From: JACDHG01 sp963815295
GTDB taxonomy: Bacteria > Actinomycetota > Actinomycetes > Propionibacteriales > Nocardioidaceae
Length of the DNA: 64,000 nt
Direction: 5' to 3'
NCBI GenBank assembly: GCA_963815295.1
Contig: CAWFFZ010000008.1
Location: 310,001-374,000, forward strand
Shown here: positions 40,287 through 48,781 of the stretch, in pieces
How the letters are laid out: the number at the start of each line of letters is the position of its first letter
Position numbering within the stretch: position 1 is the stretch's first letter
Position numbers and translations under genes: made by a program
Notes under the pieces: generated by a model
Told to the model about the DNA's origin: nothing
What the model saw: the letters and a program-made list of their open reading frames with translations, nothing else
Database searches by the model: none

Positions 40287-42488
40287 TCATCGGCTGGAGT
40301 GACCTAGCTCGCTGAAGGCGCTCAGGAACCGGTCCCGAAGGCTGTCCATCCGCCAGACCGGCGCCTCCGACGCGGGGTGCAACCCCGGCGACCAGCCCCA
40401 GTGCGCGATCCGGGCCGTGACCGCCGGGTCGCGGGCGATGACGGTGACGGGTACGTCGTGCCCGGGATCGTCTCCACTGACGAAGTGGTGCGGCTGGTGG
40501 TCGCCGAGCATCAACACGACTAGGTCGTCGTCCTGGTAGGTGGTCAGGAAGGACACCACGGCGTCGAGCGTGTACTCGATGGACTGGCCGTAGGCTTGGC
40601 GGACCCGGTCCGGGTCAATGAAGACCTCCTCCATGGTGTCCCCCTGCTCCGGCATCCCCTCGAACACCGAGCCGTCGCCCACGCTGTCCCACGGGACAAG
40701 ACGCGGCAGCGGAGCCCAGGGGTGGTGACTGGAGACCAGGTCGATCTCGGCCATCACCGGCGGCCGGTGAGCAGGGAGCAGTTCCTCGATGCGGAAGCGG
40801 GACAGCGTGTACTGGTCGGGCATGGTGGCGTAGCCGAACTCCGGGCCGCGGTAGCCGACGTTGCGGGCGTCGTACAGCGTGTCGAAGCCGTAGAATTCCT
40901 CGCCCTCGGGCCAGTCGCGGGTGTTGGCGGGGACGTCGAACACGGTGTGCCACCCCGCTCGGTGGAAGGCGCTGGTGAGGGTGAGGCGATCGCTGCCGAT
41001 CAGCTGGTCGTACCGGCGCTGGCTGTCCACCCACACGCCGGCCTGCGTGGTCGCGTGCGCCAGCCAGCTGGCCGCGCCGAACGTGGGCGAGGTCAGGAAG
41101 GCGCTGCGGGACTGGTAGCCGGCGACCTGCAGGCGACGAGTGCTGTCGTCGAGGACGGCATTGATGCCTGGGCTGAAGGAGCTGTCCTGCACGGCGGATC
41201 GCCCGTAGCTCTCCACGAAGACCAGCAGGACGTCCTTGCCGCGCAGCCCCTGGAGAAGCTGATCGCCAGGCACACCTGCATACGCGTCGGCAGCGATTTC
41301 CCTGTCGAAGACGGCGTGGTCTTCAAGGTCGGCACGGACGCTGCGGGCCTGGCTGACTGCGAGCTCGGCAGAGGTAGAGGAGAGCCCGCCCAGCAGCAGG
41401 GAAAGCGCGGCCAGGCCGGCGACGAGCCCGAACGCCGGGCGGCGGTGGCGCCGGGCCAGCCGGCAGACCCGTCGAGTCGCCAGTGGCACCAGCACGAGCA
41501 GGGCCAGCGCCAGGCATCCCGTCAGTACGGCGACCAGGACTGCCGACCGACGACCTACGGAGTCCGCGAGCACGCCGATCGCCATACCGAGGTAGCCCCG
41601 GTCCCCGACGAGGCTGAACGGGCGGTCGAGCACCGCGGTGAAACCGATGTTGAGCGCCTTGAGCACCAGCAGGATGGCCGCGAGCAGCCCGAAGGGCACC
41701 GCGAGCCAGCCGCCCCAACGGTGTGGGAGCACCAGCACAACGGCGACGAGGATCAGCCCCTCCACCGGCACCCGCATCAGCTGCCAGGGCGACAGGTCGG
41801 TGCCGACGCTCGGCGCGGCCAACGCGGCCCAGACCAGGACGAGGGCGAGCCCGGAGAGGACCGGTGCCGCCGACGGCTCTCCCGTCAGCCGCTCACTGAC
41901 CTCGGTGCCGAAGGACAACACCAGCAGGCCCAGCGCGCACCCGAGGGCAGCGATCGTCACGGGACTGGCCATCAGCCCGCTCGCCGCGACGACCAACACC
42001 ACTCCCTGGGTCGCGGCGACCGCCTTGCGCCACCGGCGAGGCGGCACCTCACCGCGCAGGAGCGGCCAGACCACCTGCGCGCCCAGGAGCAGGTAGCGGG
42101 CGAGTCCCATCAGCAGCACCCACCAGCCGAGGCTGTGGGCGACGTACAGGCTCAGCACCAGGATCAGCAGCGCGTCGGTCTCCATGTCGAAGCGCGCCCC
42201 CAGGGGGGTGGCGCTCCGCAGCCGCCTGGCCACCCACCCGTCGACGGCGTCCAGCGCCAGGGCGACGCCCGCCAGCACGGTGATCACCCGGGCGGAGGTC
42301 GTCGAGGTGAACGACGCCACGACCAGCCCGGCGACCGCACAGATGAGCGTGGCCCGCGCGAGCGTGACCATGTTGGCCGGACCCAACCGGGAGAGGCCGC
42401 GGCGACGCAGTGCCCGGGCGAGCAGGCCGACCACCACCAGCAGAGTGCCGAGAGCCACGGCCCAGGCGACGGGTTGAACCAGATGCAC
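40287..42488 (-). CDS. CDP-alcohol phosphotransferase fused to a sulfatase/LtaS-like domain
   Basis: A 733-residue two-enzyme membrane protein. The N-terminal CDP-OH-P domain (about residues 25-200) carries LDAVDGWVARRLRSATPLGA followed by RFDMETD, which matches the DG-AR-G-D-D metal motif. Several further helices lead to an alkaline-phosphatase-superfamily domain from about residue 400 (VLLVFVESYGRSAV, SAFLTSPTFGAASWLAH, AEIDLVSSHHPW, VVLMLGDHQPHHF). LtaS-like enzymes of this type use a threonine nucleophile. The pair could attach and modify a phospho-alcohol head group on a lipid or glycan. It is divergent from the pterin-like cluster. Confidence 0.85.
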   Translation of the reverse strand: MHLVQPVAWAVALGTLLVVVGLLARALRRRGLSRLGPANMVTLARATLICAVAGLVVASFTSTTSARVITVLAGVALALDAVDGWVARRLRSATPLGARFDMETDALLILVLSLYVAHSLGWWVLLMGLARYLLLGAQVVWPLLRGEVPPRRWRKAVAATQGVVLVVAASGLMASPVTIAALGCALGLLVLSFGTEVSERLTGEPSAAPVLSGLALVLVWAALAAPSVGTDLSPWQLMRVPVEGLILVAVVLVLPHRWGGWLAVPFGLLAAILLVLKALNIGFTAVLDRPFSLVGDRGYLGMAIGVLADSVGRRSAVLVAVLTGCLALALLVLVPLATRRVCRLARRHRRPAFGLVAGLAALSLLLGGLSSTSAELAVSQARSVRADLEDHAVFDREIAADAYAGVPGDQLLQGLRGKDVLLVFVESYGRSAVQDSSFSPGINAVLDDSTRRLQVAGYQSRSAFLTSPTFGAASWLAHATTQAGVWVDSQRRYDQLIGSDRLTLTSAFHRAGWHTVFDVPANTRDWPEGEEFYGFDTLYDARNVGYRGPEFGYATMPDQYTLSRFRIEELLPAHRPPVMAEIDLVSSHHPWAPLPRLVPWDSVGDGSVFEGMPEQGDTMEEVFIDPDRVRQAYGQSIEYTLDAVVSFLTTYQDDDLVVLMLGDHQPHHFVSGDDPGHDVPVTVIARDPAVTARIAHWGWSPGLHPASEAPVWRMDSLRDRFLSAFSELGHSSR

Positions 42489-42620
42489 GAGCCCTCCGTG
42501 TGATGGTTAGCGCAGATTCCTGGCAACAGGCCTGATAGCTACAGGCCTCGTGGGGAATGACGAGGGAAGGACCGTCCCGGTTCAACCGAAGGACACCATC
42601 CGCGACGAGTGAGGTGCCCG

Positions 42621-43031
42621 ATGTTCAGTGTGACCGTCCGCGACCGGATGATGGTCGCCCACAGCCTCCGGGGCGAGTTCTTCGGTCCCGCGCAGCGCCT
42701 CCACGGAGCGACGTACGTCGTCGACGCGACCCTGTACGCCGAGATCCTGGACTCCCACAGCGTGGTGGCCGACATCGGTGCCTGGTCGCAGGAGCTGCGG
42801 TCGGTGCTTGCCGAGCTGGAATACCGCAACCTCGACGACGTACCGGCGTTCGCCGGCGTGCTCACCACCACTGAGGTCCTCGCCAAAGTCGTCGCCGACC
42901 AGCTTGCCGACCGGGTCCAGGCCGGTGCCCTCGGCAAGGACGTCATGCACCTGCTCGAGATCGAGGTGACCCTCCACGAGTCGGACGTGGCGCGGGCGGG
43001 CTACCGTCGCAGGCTTTTGGGTGCGCCATGA
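42621..43031 (+). CDS. 6-pyruvoyltetrahydropterin synthase (PTPS/QueD)-like protein
   Basis: A 136-residue T-fold protein. Family landmarks are MVAHSLRGEF, QRLHGATYVVDATLY, VVADIGAWSQELRSVL, the LEYRNLDDVPAF segment, TTTEVLAKVVADQL and the late VTLHESDVARAGY. The usual zinc motif HGH is HGA, and the catalytic cysteine before it is absent, so the chemistry may differ from PTPS or QueD. It begins a six-gene operon; its stop overlaps the glycosyltransferase start (ATGA). A GTG 12 bases upstream is an alternative start. Confidence 0.85.
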   Translation: MFSVTVRDRMMVAHSLRGEFFGPAQRLHGATYVVDATLYAEILDSHSVVADIGAWSQELRSVLAELEYRNLDDVPAFAGVLTTTEVLAKVVADQLADRVQAGALGKDVMHLLEIEVTLHESDVARAGYRRRLLGAP

Positions 43032-44116
43032 CCGATCTGCTGCATCTCGTCGTACCGCACACCTGGCTCGACCCGCAGCACCCCAGTGGCGGGAACCGCT
43101 ACGACCGTGAGCTGGCCGACGGCCTGCGGTCGCTGGGACACCGGGTCATTGAGCACCCCGCGCGAGACTCGTGGACGAGCCCGGACGACGACTTCGCCAC
43201 GGTCCTGGGTGGCCTTCCGGACCGGGCGACCGTGCTGGTCGATGGCCTGGTCGGCCTGGCCGCCGGAGAGGTGCTGTGTCGCGAACGGCACCGGCTGCGG
43301 CTGTGGCTGCTGGTCCACCTTCCCCTCGCGCTCGCCCTCCCCGGAACGCAGGGCCAGGAGCAGCGGGCGCTGACGGCCGTGACGGGGGTCATCACCACCA
43401 GCGACTGGACCCGCCGCTGGCTGCTGGAGACCTACGGCCTGGAGCCGGCGCGCGTGTGGACTGCCCGGCCCGGGGCGCATCCCTCCGCGCTGTCGGCCCA
43501 GACCTCGCGAGGTGGGTCGCTGCTGACTGTGGGCGCGGTCGTGCCCGACAAGGGTCACGACATGCTTGTCCACGCGTTGGCGTACCTTGCCGACCTGCCT
43601 TGGTCGTGCCGCGTCGTGGGGCCGCTGGACCGGGATCCGTCCTTCGTCGACCGGCTGCGGACGCAGGTCCGGAGGTCCGGCCTGCAGGACCGGATCTGCT
43701 TGACCGGTCCGCTTTCTCCGGCGGAGGTGAGCAGGTCCTACGAGACATCCGACCTGCTCGTGCTGCCGACCCGGCTGGAGATGTACGGGATGGTGCTGAC
43801 CGAGGCGCTGGCCCACGGGCTGCCCGTGGTGGCCAGCGACACAGGGGGCGTCGCTGAGGCGGTCGGGGCAGTGTCGAACGGAGTGGAGCCCCCGGCGGTG
43901 CCCGGCATACTGGTCCCCCCGAGCGACGCCGACGCCCTGAGTACGGCGGTCCGCGGCTGGCTCGAGGACCCAGCCCGGCGCGAGCAATTGCGGGGCGCCG
44001 CCCGAGTCCGGCGCGCCCAGCTGCCGGACTGGTCGTCGACAGCCCGCAGAATCGAGGGCGCGCTGCGGGACACAGTCGTGAACCAACCCAACCCCTCGAA
44101 CGTGGTCAGGGCATAG
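43028..44116 (+). CDS. Glycosyltransferase family 4-like protein
   Basis: A 362-residue GT-B-fold glycosyltransferase. The N-terminal domain begins HLVVPHTWLDPQHPSGGNRY. The C-terminal donor site has LLTVGAVVPDKGHDMLVHAL, the DLLVLPTRLEMYGMVLTEAL motif carrying the nucleotide-binding Glu, and GLPVVASDTGGVAEAV. It is expected to be cytoplasmic and to use a nucleotide sugar. It is translationally coupled to the PTPS-like gene and lies two bases from the flippase-like gene, so it probably glycosylates the product of this cluster or its lipid carrier. Confidence 0.9.
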   Translation: MTDLLHLVVPHTWLDPQHPSGGNRYDRELADGLRSLGHRVIEHPARDSWTSPDDDFATVLGGLPDRATVLVDGLVGLAAGEVLCRERHRLRLWLLVHLPLALALPGTQGQEQRALTAVTGVITTSDWTRRWLLETYGLEPARVWTARPGAHPSALSAQTSRGGSLLTVGAVVPDKGHDMLVHALAYLADLPWSCRVVGPLDRDPSFVDRLRTQVRRSGLQDRICLTGPLSPAEVSRSYETSDLLVLPTRLEMYGMVLTEALAHGLPVVASDTGGVAEAVGAVSNGVEPPAVPGILVPPSDADALSTAVRGWLEDPARREQLRGAARVRRAQLPDWSSTARRIEGALRDTVVNQPNPSNVVRA

Positions 44117-44118
44117 GA

Positions 44119-45060
44119 ATGACGATCACATCGGTAAGACCGGCGGCCATAGCTCGACGCTCGCTCGGGAGAGTCCGGTCCGTTGCGCAGTTCGGGGTGG
44201 GCGGGCTGGTCCTCGCGGTGCTCGTCCTGCACCTCGGCGCGGCACCGTTCCTGCGTGCGTTCGACCGGATCACGATCGGCTCGCTGGTGGCGGCGCTGCT
44301 GGTCACCGGGGTGACTACTCTGTGCGCCGCGTGGCGTTGGACCTGGGTCGCCCGGCGGCTCGGACTGCGCCTCGACGTGCGCGCGGCGGTCACGGCGTAC
44401 TACCGCTCCCAACTGGTCAACCAGGTTCTGCCCGGCGGCGTCCTCGGAGACGTGGACCGCGCTGTGCGGCACGGTGACCGTGAGGCGGCGCTGGGTATGG
44501 CGGCCCGAGCCGTGGCGTGGGAGCGCACCCTGGGGCAGGTCGGGCTGGTCAGCCTTACCCTGCTCGCCGCGGTCGCCCTGCCGTCGGCACTGCGCGGCAC
44601 CGTGACCTGGCTGACTCTCGCCGGACTCGGCGTGCTGGCCGTGGTGGCCGTGCTGGTGCTGCTCGCCGGCCCGGTCCGGCGAAGCCTGCATGCGGACCTG
44701 CGATGTCTAGCCACGGGCGGACCCTGGCTGGCGCTGCTGCTGTCGGTGGCCGCAGCGGCCGGACACCTGCTGGTGCTGCTGGTGGCGCTGCGGACGGCCG
44801 GGGCCGACGTACCCACGCTCCGGGCCGTTCCGTTGCTGCTGGTCGTGCTGGTCGCGTCGTCGCTGCCCACCAACATCGCGGGCTGGGGTCCCCGTGAGGG
44901 TGTGGCTGCCTGGGTGTTCGCCGCCGCCGGGCTCGGGGCTGCGGAAGGGGTCACGGTGGCGGCGGTGTACGGCATCTTGACCCTTGTCGCGGCATCACCG
45001 GGCGCGTTGGTGCTCACGCTGGACGTCCTGCCGCGGCGGATCGGGGTGGGCAGCATATGA
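44119..45060 (+). CDS. Lysylphosphatidylglycerol synthase TM-region/flippase-like membrane protein
   Basis: A 313-residue polytopic protein with about eight helices, of the UPF0104/AglD-like group. Family blocks are QFGVGGLVLAVLVLHLG, YYRSQLVNQVLPGGVLGDVD, and SLPTNIAGWGPREGVAAWVF near the end. Related proteins act as lipid flippases or accompany glycosyltransferases. The stop overlaps the RibD-type reductase start by four bases. It may move a lipid-linked product of the pathway across the membrane, an inference from context. Confidence 0.87.
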   Translation: MTITSVRPAAIARRSLGRVRSVAQFGVGGLVLAVLVLHLGAAPFLRAFDRITIGSLVAALLVTGVTTLCAAWRWTWVARRLGLRLDVRAAVTAYYRSQLVNQVLPGGVLGDVDRAVRHGDREAALGMAARAVAWERTLGQVGLVSLTLLAAVALPSALRGTVTWLTLAGLGVLAVVAVLVLLAGPVRRSLHADLRCLATGGPWLALLLSVAAAAGHLLVLLVALRTAGADVPTLRAVPLLLVVLVASSLPTNIAGWGPREGVAAWVFAAAGLGAAEGVTVAAVYGILTLVAASPGALVLTLDVLPRRIGVGSI

Positions 45061-45785
45061 GCCCTGCGACCTCGAAGCGACCCTATGTCCTGCTCAGCTG
45101 CAGCCTCTCCCTCGATGGCTACCTGGACAACGCGTCGCAGCGGCGACTGGTGCTGTCCAACGCTGCCGACCTCGACCGGGTCGACGAGGTGCGCGCCGGG
45201 TGCGACGCGATTCTGGTCGGCGCCGCCACGGTGCGTGCGGACAACCCGCGCCTGCTGGTGCGTAGCCAGTCGCGGCGTTTGCAGCGCGTCGCGCGTGGTC
45301 TCCCCTCCAGTCCGGTGAAGGTCACCGTAACCGGGCGTGGCGGCCTTGACCCGTCCGCGCGCTTCTTCCGCACCGGCGACGACACCGAGAAGCTGGTGTA
45401 CTGCTCTTCGTCCGTCCTGGCGGACCTCCGCAAGACGCTGGATGGGGTGGCCACCGTGCTCGACGGCGGCTGCTCTGTCTCGATGCGTGGGGTGGCCGAA
45501 GGTCTCCACGAGCGCGGCGTGCGTCGGCTGATGGTCGAGGGCGGAAGCCGTGTGCACACCCAGTTCCTCACCGCGGGGCTGGCTGATGAGCTCCAGTTGG
45601 TGATGGCTCCACTGTTCGTGGGGGACTCCCACGCGCCGAGGTTCGTCGGCGAGGGACACTTCCCGTGGGGTGAGCACCGACGGGCCGAGCTGGCCGACGT
45701 ACGCCGCATCGGCGACGTCGTGCTGCTCAGGTACGCCCTGTCCGAACGGTTCTCTGACGTCGAGGAGCCCTTCCATGCGAGCTGA
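45057..45785 (+). CDS. RibD C-terminal-type pyrimidine reductase
   Basis: A 242-residue NADPH-dependent reductase of the RibD/RIB7 fold. It begins RPYVLLSCSLSLDGYLDNAS and has DAILVGAATVRADNPRLLVR and RRLMVEGGSRVHTQFLTAGL. The canonical enzyme reduces the ribosylaminopyrimidine made from GTP by GTP cyclohydrolase II. No deaminase domain is attached. It overlaps the GTP cyclohydrolase II gene by 11 bases, so the two probably act in series. Confidence 0.9.
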   Translation: MSPATSKRPYVLLSCSLSLDGYLDNASQRRLVLSNAADLDRVDEVRAGCDAILVGAATVRADNPRLLVRSQSRRLQRVARGLPSSPVKVTVTGRGGLDPSARFFRTGDDTEKLVYCSSSVLADLRKTLDGVATVLDGGCSVSMRGVAEGLHERGVRRLMVEGGSRVHTQFLTAGLADELQLVMAPLFVGDSHAPRFVGEGHFPWGEHRRAELADVRRIGDVVLLRYALSERFSDVEEPFHAS

Positions 45786-46422
45786 GGTGCCGCCGGCGAC
45801 CATCCGGGCCGAGGTGGCGCTGCCGCTGCGATTGTCCGACGGCCGTGTCGCCAGCGCCCGAGCGTTCACCTTCGCTGGCCTGGTCGATGGCCGGGAGCAC
45901 CTCGCACTTGGCCTCGGCGCGAGCACGCAGTCTCCCCTGGTCCGGCTGCACAGCGAGTGCCTCACCGGTGACGTCCTGGGCAGTCGGCGCTGCGACTGCG
46001 GCCCTCAGCTCGATGAGGCGGTGAGCCGGATCAGCGCGACCGGTGGCTACGTCCTGTATCTGCGTCAGGAGGGCCGCGGTATCGGCCTCTACAACAAGCT
46101 GGACGCCTACCTGCTGCAGGACCTCGGCCTGGACACCTACGACGCCAACCTGGCCCTCGGACACGCCGAGGACGAGCGCGACTACACGGTCGCCGCACAG
46201 ATGCTCGTCGCGCTCGGTGTTGGGTCGCTCGCGCTTCTGGGCAACAACCCCGACAAGGCACGTCAGCTCACCGCCCTCGGCATCACCGTTCTCCGCCAGG
46301 TCCCCACCCGAACCCACCTCAACGAAACCAATGCCCCCTACCTCGCGGCGAAGGCCACCCGGGGCCTACACAACCTCACCATCGGTTCCCCCGACGCTCA
46401 CGTCGTTCCCCTCGACTCGTGA
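45775..46422 (+). CDS. ribA: GTP cyclohydrolase II
   Basis: A 215-residue stand-alone GTP cyclohydrolase II, which opens GTP to 2,5-diamino-6-ribosylaminopyrimidinone phosphate, formate and pyrophosphate. The zinc site is intact (RLHSECLTGDVLGSRRCDCG), as are the catalytic RQEGRGIGL loop and the late TRTHLNETN. No DHBP synthase domain is fused, and no lumazine or riboflavin synthase genes are near. It therefore likely serves a side pathway rather than riboflavin. CGAGGAG precedes the ATG. Confidence 0.93.
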   Translation: MRAEVPPATIRAEVALPLRLSDGRVASARAFTFAGLVDGREHLALGLGASTQSPLVRLHSECLTGDVLGSRRCDCGPQLDEAVSRISATGGYVLYLRQEGRGIGLYNKLDAYLLQDLGLDTYDANLALGHAEDERDYTVAAQMLVALGVGSLALLGNNPDKARQLTALGITVLRQVPTRTHLNETNAPYLAAKATRGLHNLTIGSPDAHVVPLDS

Positions 46423-46429
46423 GGATCGC

Positions 46430-47605
46430 ATGCTCTCGCCAGCTGATGATCGCGTGAGGGTGTCCCGCCTGCTGCAGGGACCCGCTCCAGTCCTGGCCCT
46501 GATCGTCGCTGCGGCCGTCGCGGCGGCACTCCGCGGCGACTTCAAGGATCTCTTGGTCTACCAGTACGCCGGACAGGCCGTGCTCGACGGTCTGTCCACC
46601 CTCGAGGGCGACCCGGTGAGCGGGTTGCCGTTCACGTATCCCCCGTTCGCGGCGGTCTTGATGGCACCCCTCGCGCCACTGCCGGAGTCGCTCGCAGCCG
46701 CGCTGTGGACCGCGGCGTCGGTGGGCGCGCTCGCGGCGGTCGTCCTAGTGGTACGCCGCGGGCTCAACCAGCCCGCGCCGGGATGGCTGGTCGCGCTCAT
46801 GACCGGCGGCGCGCTCGCCCTGGAGCCGGTGTGGCAGAACCTCACGTTCGGACAGGTCAATCTCTTCGTGATGTTGGCGCTGCTGGTCGACCTGGTGCGG
46901 CCTGAACGGCGCTGGTCCGGCGTACTGGTCGGCATCGCGGCCGGTGTGAAGCTGACTCCGCTCGTGTTCGTCGTGCTGCTGGTGATGGTGGGACGGCGTA
47001 CCGCTGCAGGACGGGCACTGCTCGCCTTCGCGGGCACCGTCGCGGTGGGGTTCGTGGCGATGCCGAGCGCGTCGAGGTCCTACTGGACCGACGGCCTTGT
47101 CGATGCGGACCGGGTCGGCCCACCGGCGTTGGCTCACAACCAGTCGGTGTACGGCGCGCTCACGCGGCTGCTCGACGGTCCACCGCCGACCTTGCTGTGG
47201 CTCGCGGTTGCTGGGCCTGTGGCGCTCGCGATCTTGGTCATCGGCGCGCGCTGGTGGCGCCGCGGCGACCGGATACTCGCCATCTGCTTGGCAGGGCTGG
47301 CCATGCTGCTCGCCTCACCGGTCTCGTGGTCGCACCACTGGGTGTGGGTGGTACCGGTCGCGCTGGTGCTGTGGCAGCACAGCCGGTGGGGGAGCGCAAC
47401 GTGGACCGCGATCTTCATGGCACGCCCGATCGTGTGGCCGCCCTACAGTCAGGGCCGCGAGTACGAGTGGAGCCCATTCGACCATCTCGTCGGCAACGCA
47501 TACCTCCTCGCCGCCCTCGCCTTCTCCGTCTGGGCAGCCGCCACCCTCTACCGCCCATCGCATCGATGGGCCCCGCGCTCCTCAAGCCATGAGGCACCGG
47601 TCTGA
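46430..47605 (+). CDS. GT87-type (DUF2029) polyprenol-dependent glycosyltransferase
   Basis: A 391-residue integral membrane protein with about ten helices. The first loop carries DFKDLLVYQYAGQAVLDG and the FTYPPFAAVL motif typical of GT87 mannosyltransferases (PimE-like), which use polyprenyl-phosphate sugars on the outer face. Later blocks are LTFGQVNLFVMLALLVDL and AGVKLTPLVFVVLL. It starts seven bases after ribA and closes the operon. It should add a sugar to the exported product, which is inferred. Confidence 0.88.
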   Translation: MLSPADDRVRVSRLLQGPAPVLALIVAAAVAAALRGDFKDLLVYQYAGQAVLDGLSTLEGDPVSGLPFTYPPFAAVLMAPLAPLPESLAAALWTAASVGALAAVVLVVRRGLNQPAPGWLVALMTGGALALEPVWQNLTFGQVNLFVMLALLVDLVRPERRWSGVLVGIAAGVKLTPLVFVVLLVMVGRRTAAGRALLAFAGTVAVGFVAMPSASRSYWTDGLVDADRVGPPALAHNQSVYGALTRLLDGPPPTLLWLAVAGPVALAILVIGARWWRRGDRILAICLAGLAMLLASPVSWSHHWVWVVPVALVLWQHSRWGSATWTAIFMARPIVWPPYSQGREYEWSPFDHLVGNAYLLAALAFSVWAAATLYRPSHRWAPRSSSHEAPV

Positions 47606-47676
47606 AGAGTTCCGGCGATGTCGAAGGGTCGTTCTCTTGTCGTAGGCTGCCTCAATCACGGACCAGTCGGGACCTC

Positions 47677-48714
47677 ATGACCAAGCTCTCCATGCACGAG
47701 CCTCTCCCGTTCGACGAGGCGACTTCGCCCTCGCTGGTGTCGACCGGCGAGCTTCCTAAACCCGAGCAAGTGAGGGCGGTCATCACCGAGGCTTATGAGC
47801 GTTATCGCACGAACGGCGAGGGTGTCGTGGCGGACTACATCCCTGCGCTGGCGGACGCATCGCCTGGGCTGTTCGGGATCTGCGTGGTCGGAGCCAGGGG
47901 CAGGTTCTTCGAGATCGGTGACGTCGAGACGGAATTCTCGATCCAAAGTGTCTCCAAGCCATTCGTCTTCGCGTTGGTCTGTGAGGCGATCGGGTATGAG
48001 GCGGCGCGACATCGGCTCGGCGTCAATAGCACAGGATTCCCGTTCAACTCCCTGATGGCCGTCGAGTTGAATGACGAGCGGACGATGAACCCTTTGGTCA
48101 ACGCGGGTGCGATCGCGACCACGAGCCTTGTACCCGGCGCCACGGGGGACGAGAAGTGGAAGAGGATCAGCGACACGCTGTCCCGCTTCGCCGGCCGCGA
48201 GCTCACTCTGAGCCGGGATGTCTACGATTCTGAGTCGGCTACGAACATGCGCAACCAGGGCATCGCCCATCTCCTGGAGAGCTACGAGCGTCTCTACTTC
48301 GACCCCGATGAGGCCACCGATATCTATACCCGGCAGTGCTCCCTCGAGGTGACCGTCCACGATCTGGCGGTGATGGGTGCCACGCTGGCCAATGGTGGGG
48401 TGAATCCGATGACCGGGGAGCGGGTCATTGTCGCGGGAGTGTGCCGTCGGGTGCTGGCGGTGATGGCAACAGCCGGCATGTACGAGCTGTCGGGAGATTG
48501 GCTGTTCCAGATGGGTGTGCCGGGCAAGAGCGGTGTCAGCGGCGGCATTGTGACTGTGTCGCCGGGTAAGGGTGGGTTGGCGACCTTCTCGCCTCCGCTG
48601 GATGACGCCGGTAACAGCGTGCGCGGTCAGCTCGTCACGAAGTACGTGGCTGAGCGGCTCGGGCTCAACCTCTTCGCCTCGGATCCAGCGGGGAACTCGC
48701 CGGACCCAGACTGA
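47677..48714 (+). CDS. glsA: Glutaminase A
   Basis: A 345-residue serine-dependent beta-lactamase-like glutaminase that hydrolyses glutamine to glutamate and ammonia. The nucleophile motif is FSIQSVSKPFVFAL (SxxK). Other family blocks are VNSTGFPFNSLMAVEL, NPLVNAGAIATTSL, and the late GVPGKSGVSGGIVTVSPGKG. The start could be the ATG at 47677 or a later ATG five codons in. It stands alone, convergent with the sulfite-oxidase operon. Confidence 0.94.
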   Translation: MTKLSMHEPLPFDEATSPSLVSTGELPKPEQVRAVITEAYERYRTNGEGVVADYIPALADASPGLFGICVVGARGRFFEIGDVETEFSIQSVSKPFVFALVCEAIGYEAARHRLGVNSTGFPFNSLMAVELNDERTMNPLVNAGAIATTSLVPGATGDEKWKRISDTLSRFAGRELTLSRDVYDSESATNMRNQGIAHLLESYERLYFDPDEATDIYTRQCSLEVTVHDLAVMGATLANGGVNPMTGERVIVAGVCRRVLAVMATAGMYELSGDWLFQMGVPGKSGVSGGIVTVSPGKGGLATFSPPLDDAGNSVRGQLVTKYVAERLGLNLFASDPAGNSPDPD

Positions 48715-48781
48715 CCTCCCGCGATGCGAATGGCGCAGTCATGCCGGTCACCGCCTCGCCGGACGGATCTTGCAGCCACGA

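Noticed and set aside
40596..42503. 635-codon plus-strand frame opposite the CDP-alcohol/sulfatase fusion
   Set aside because: Repetitive His/Gln/Arg/Gly-rich antisense of a gene whose own strand shows clear motifs.
45057..46422. A normal riboflavin operon
   Set aside because: Only a RibD-type reductase and GTP cyclohydrolase II are present. There is no deaminase, DHBP synthase, lumazine synthase, riboflavin synthase or FMN riboswitch nearby, and the operon is shared with glycosyltransferases.
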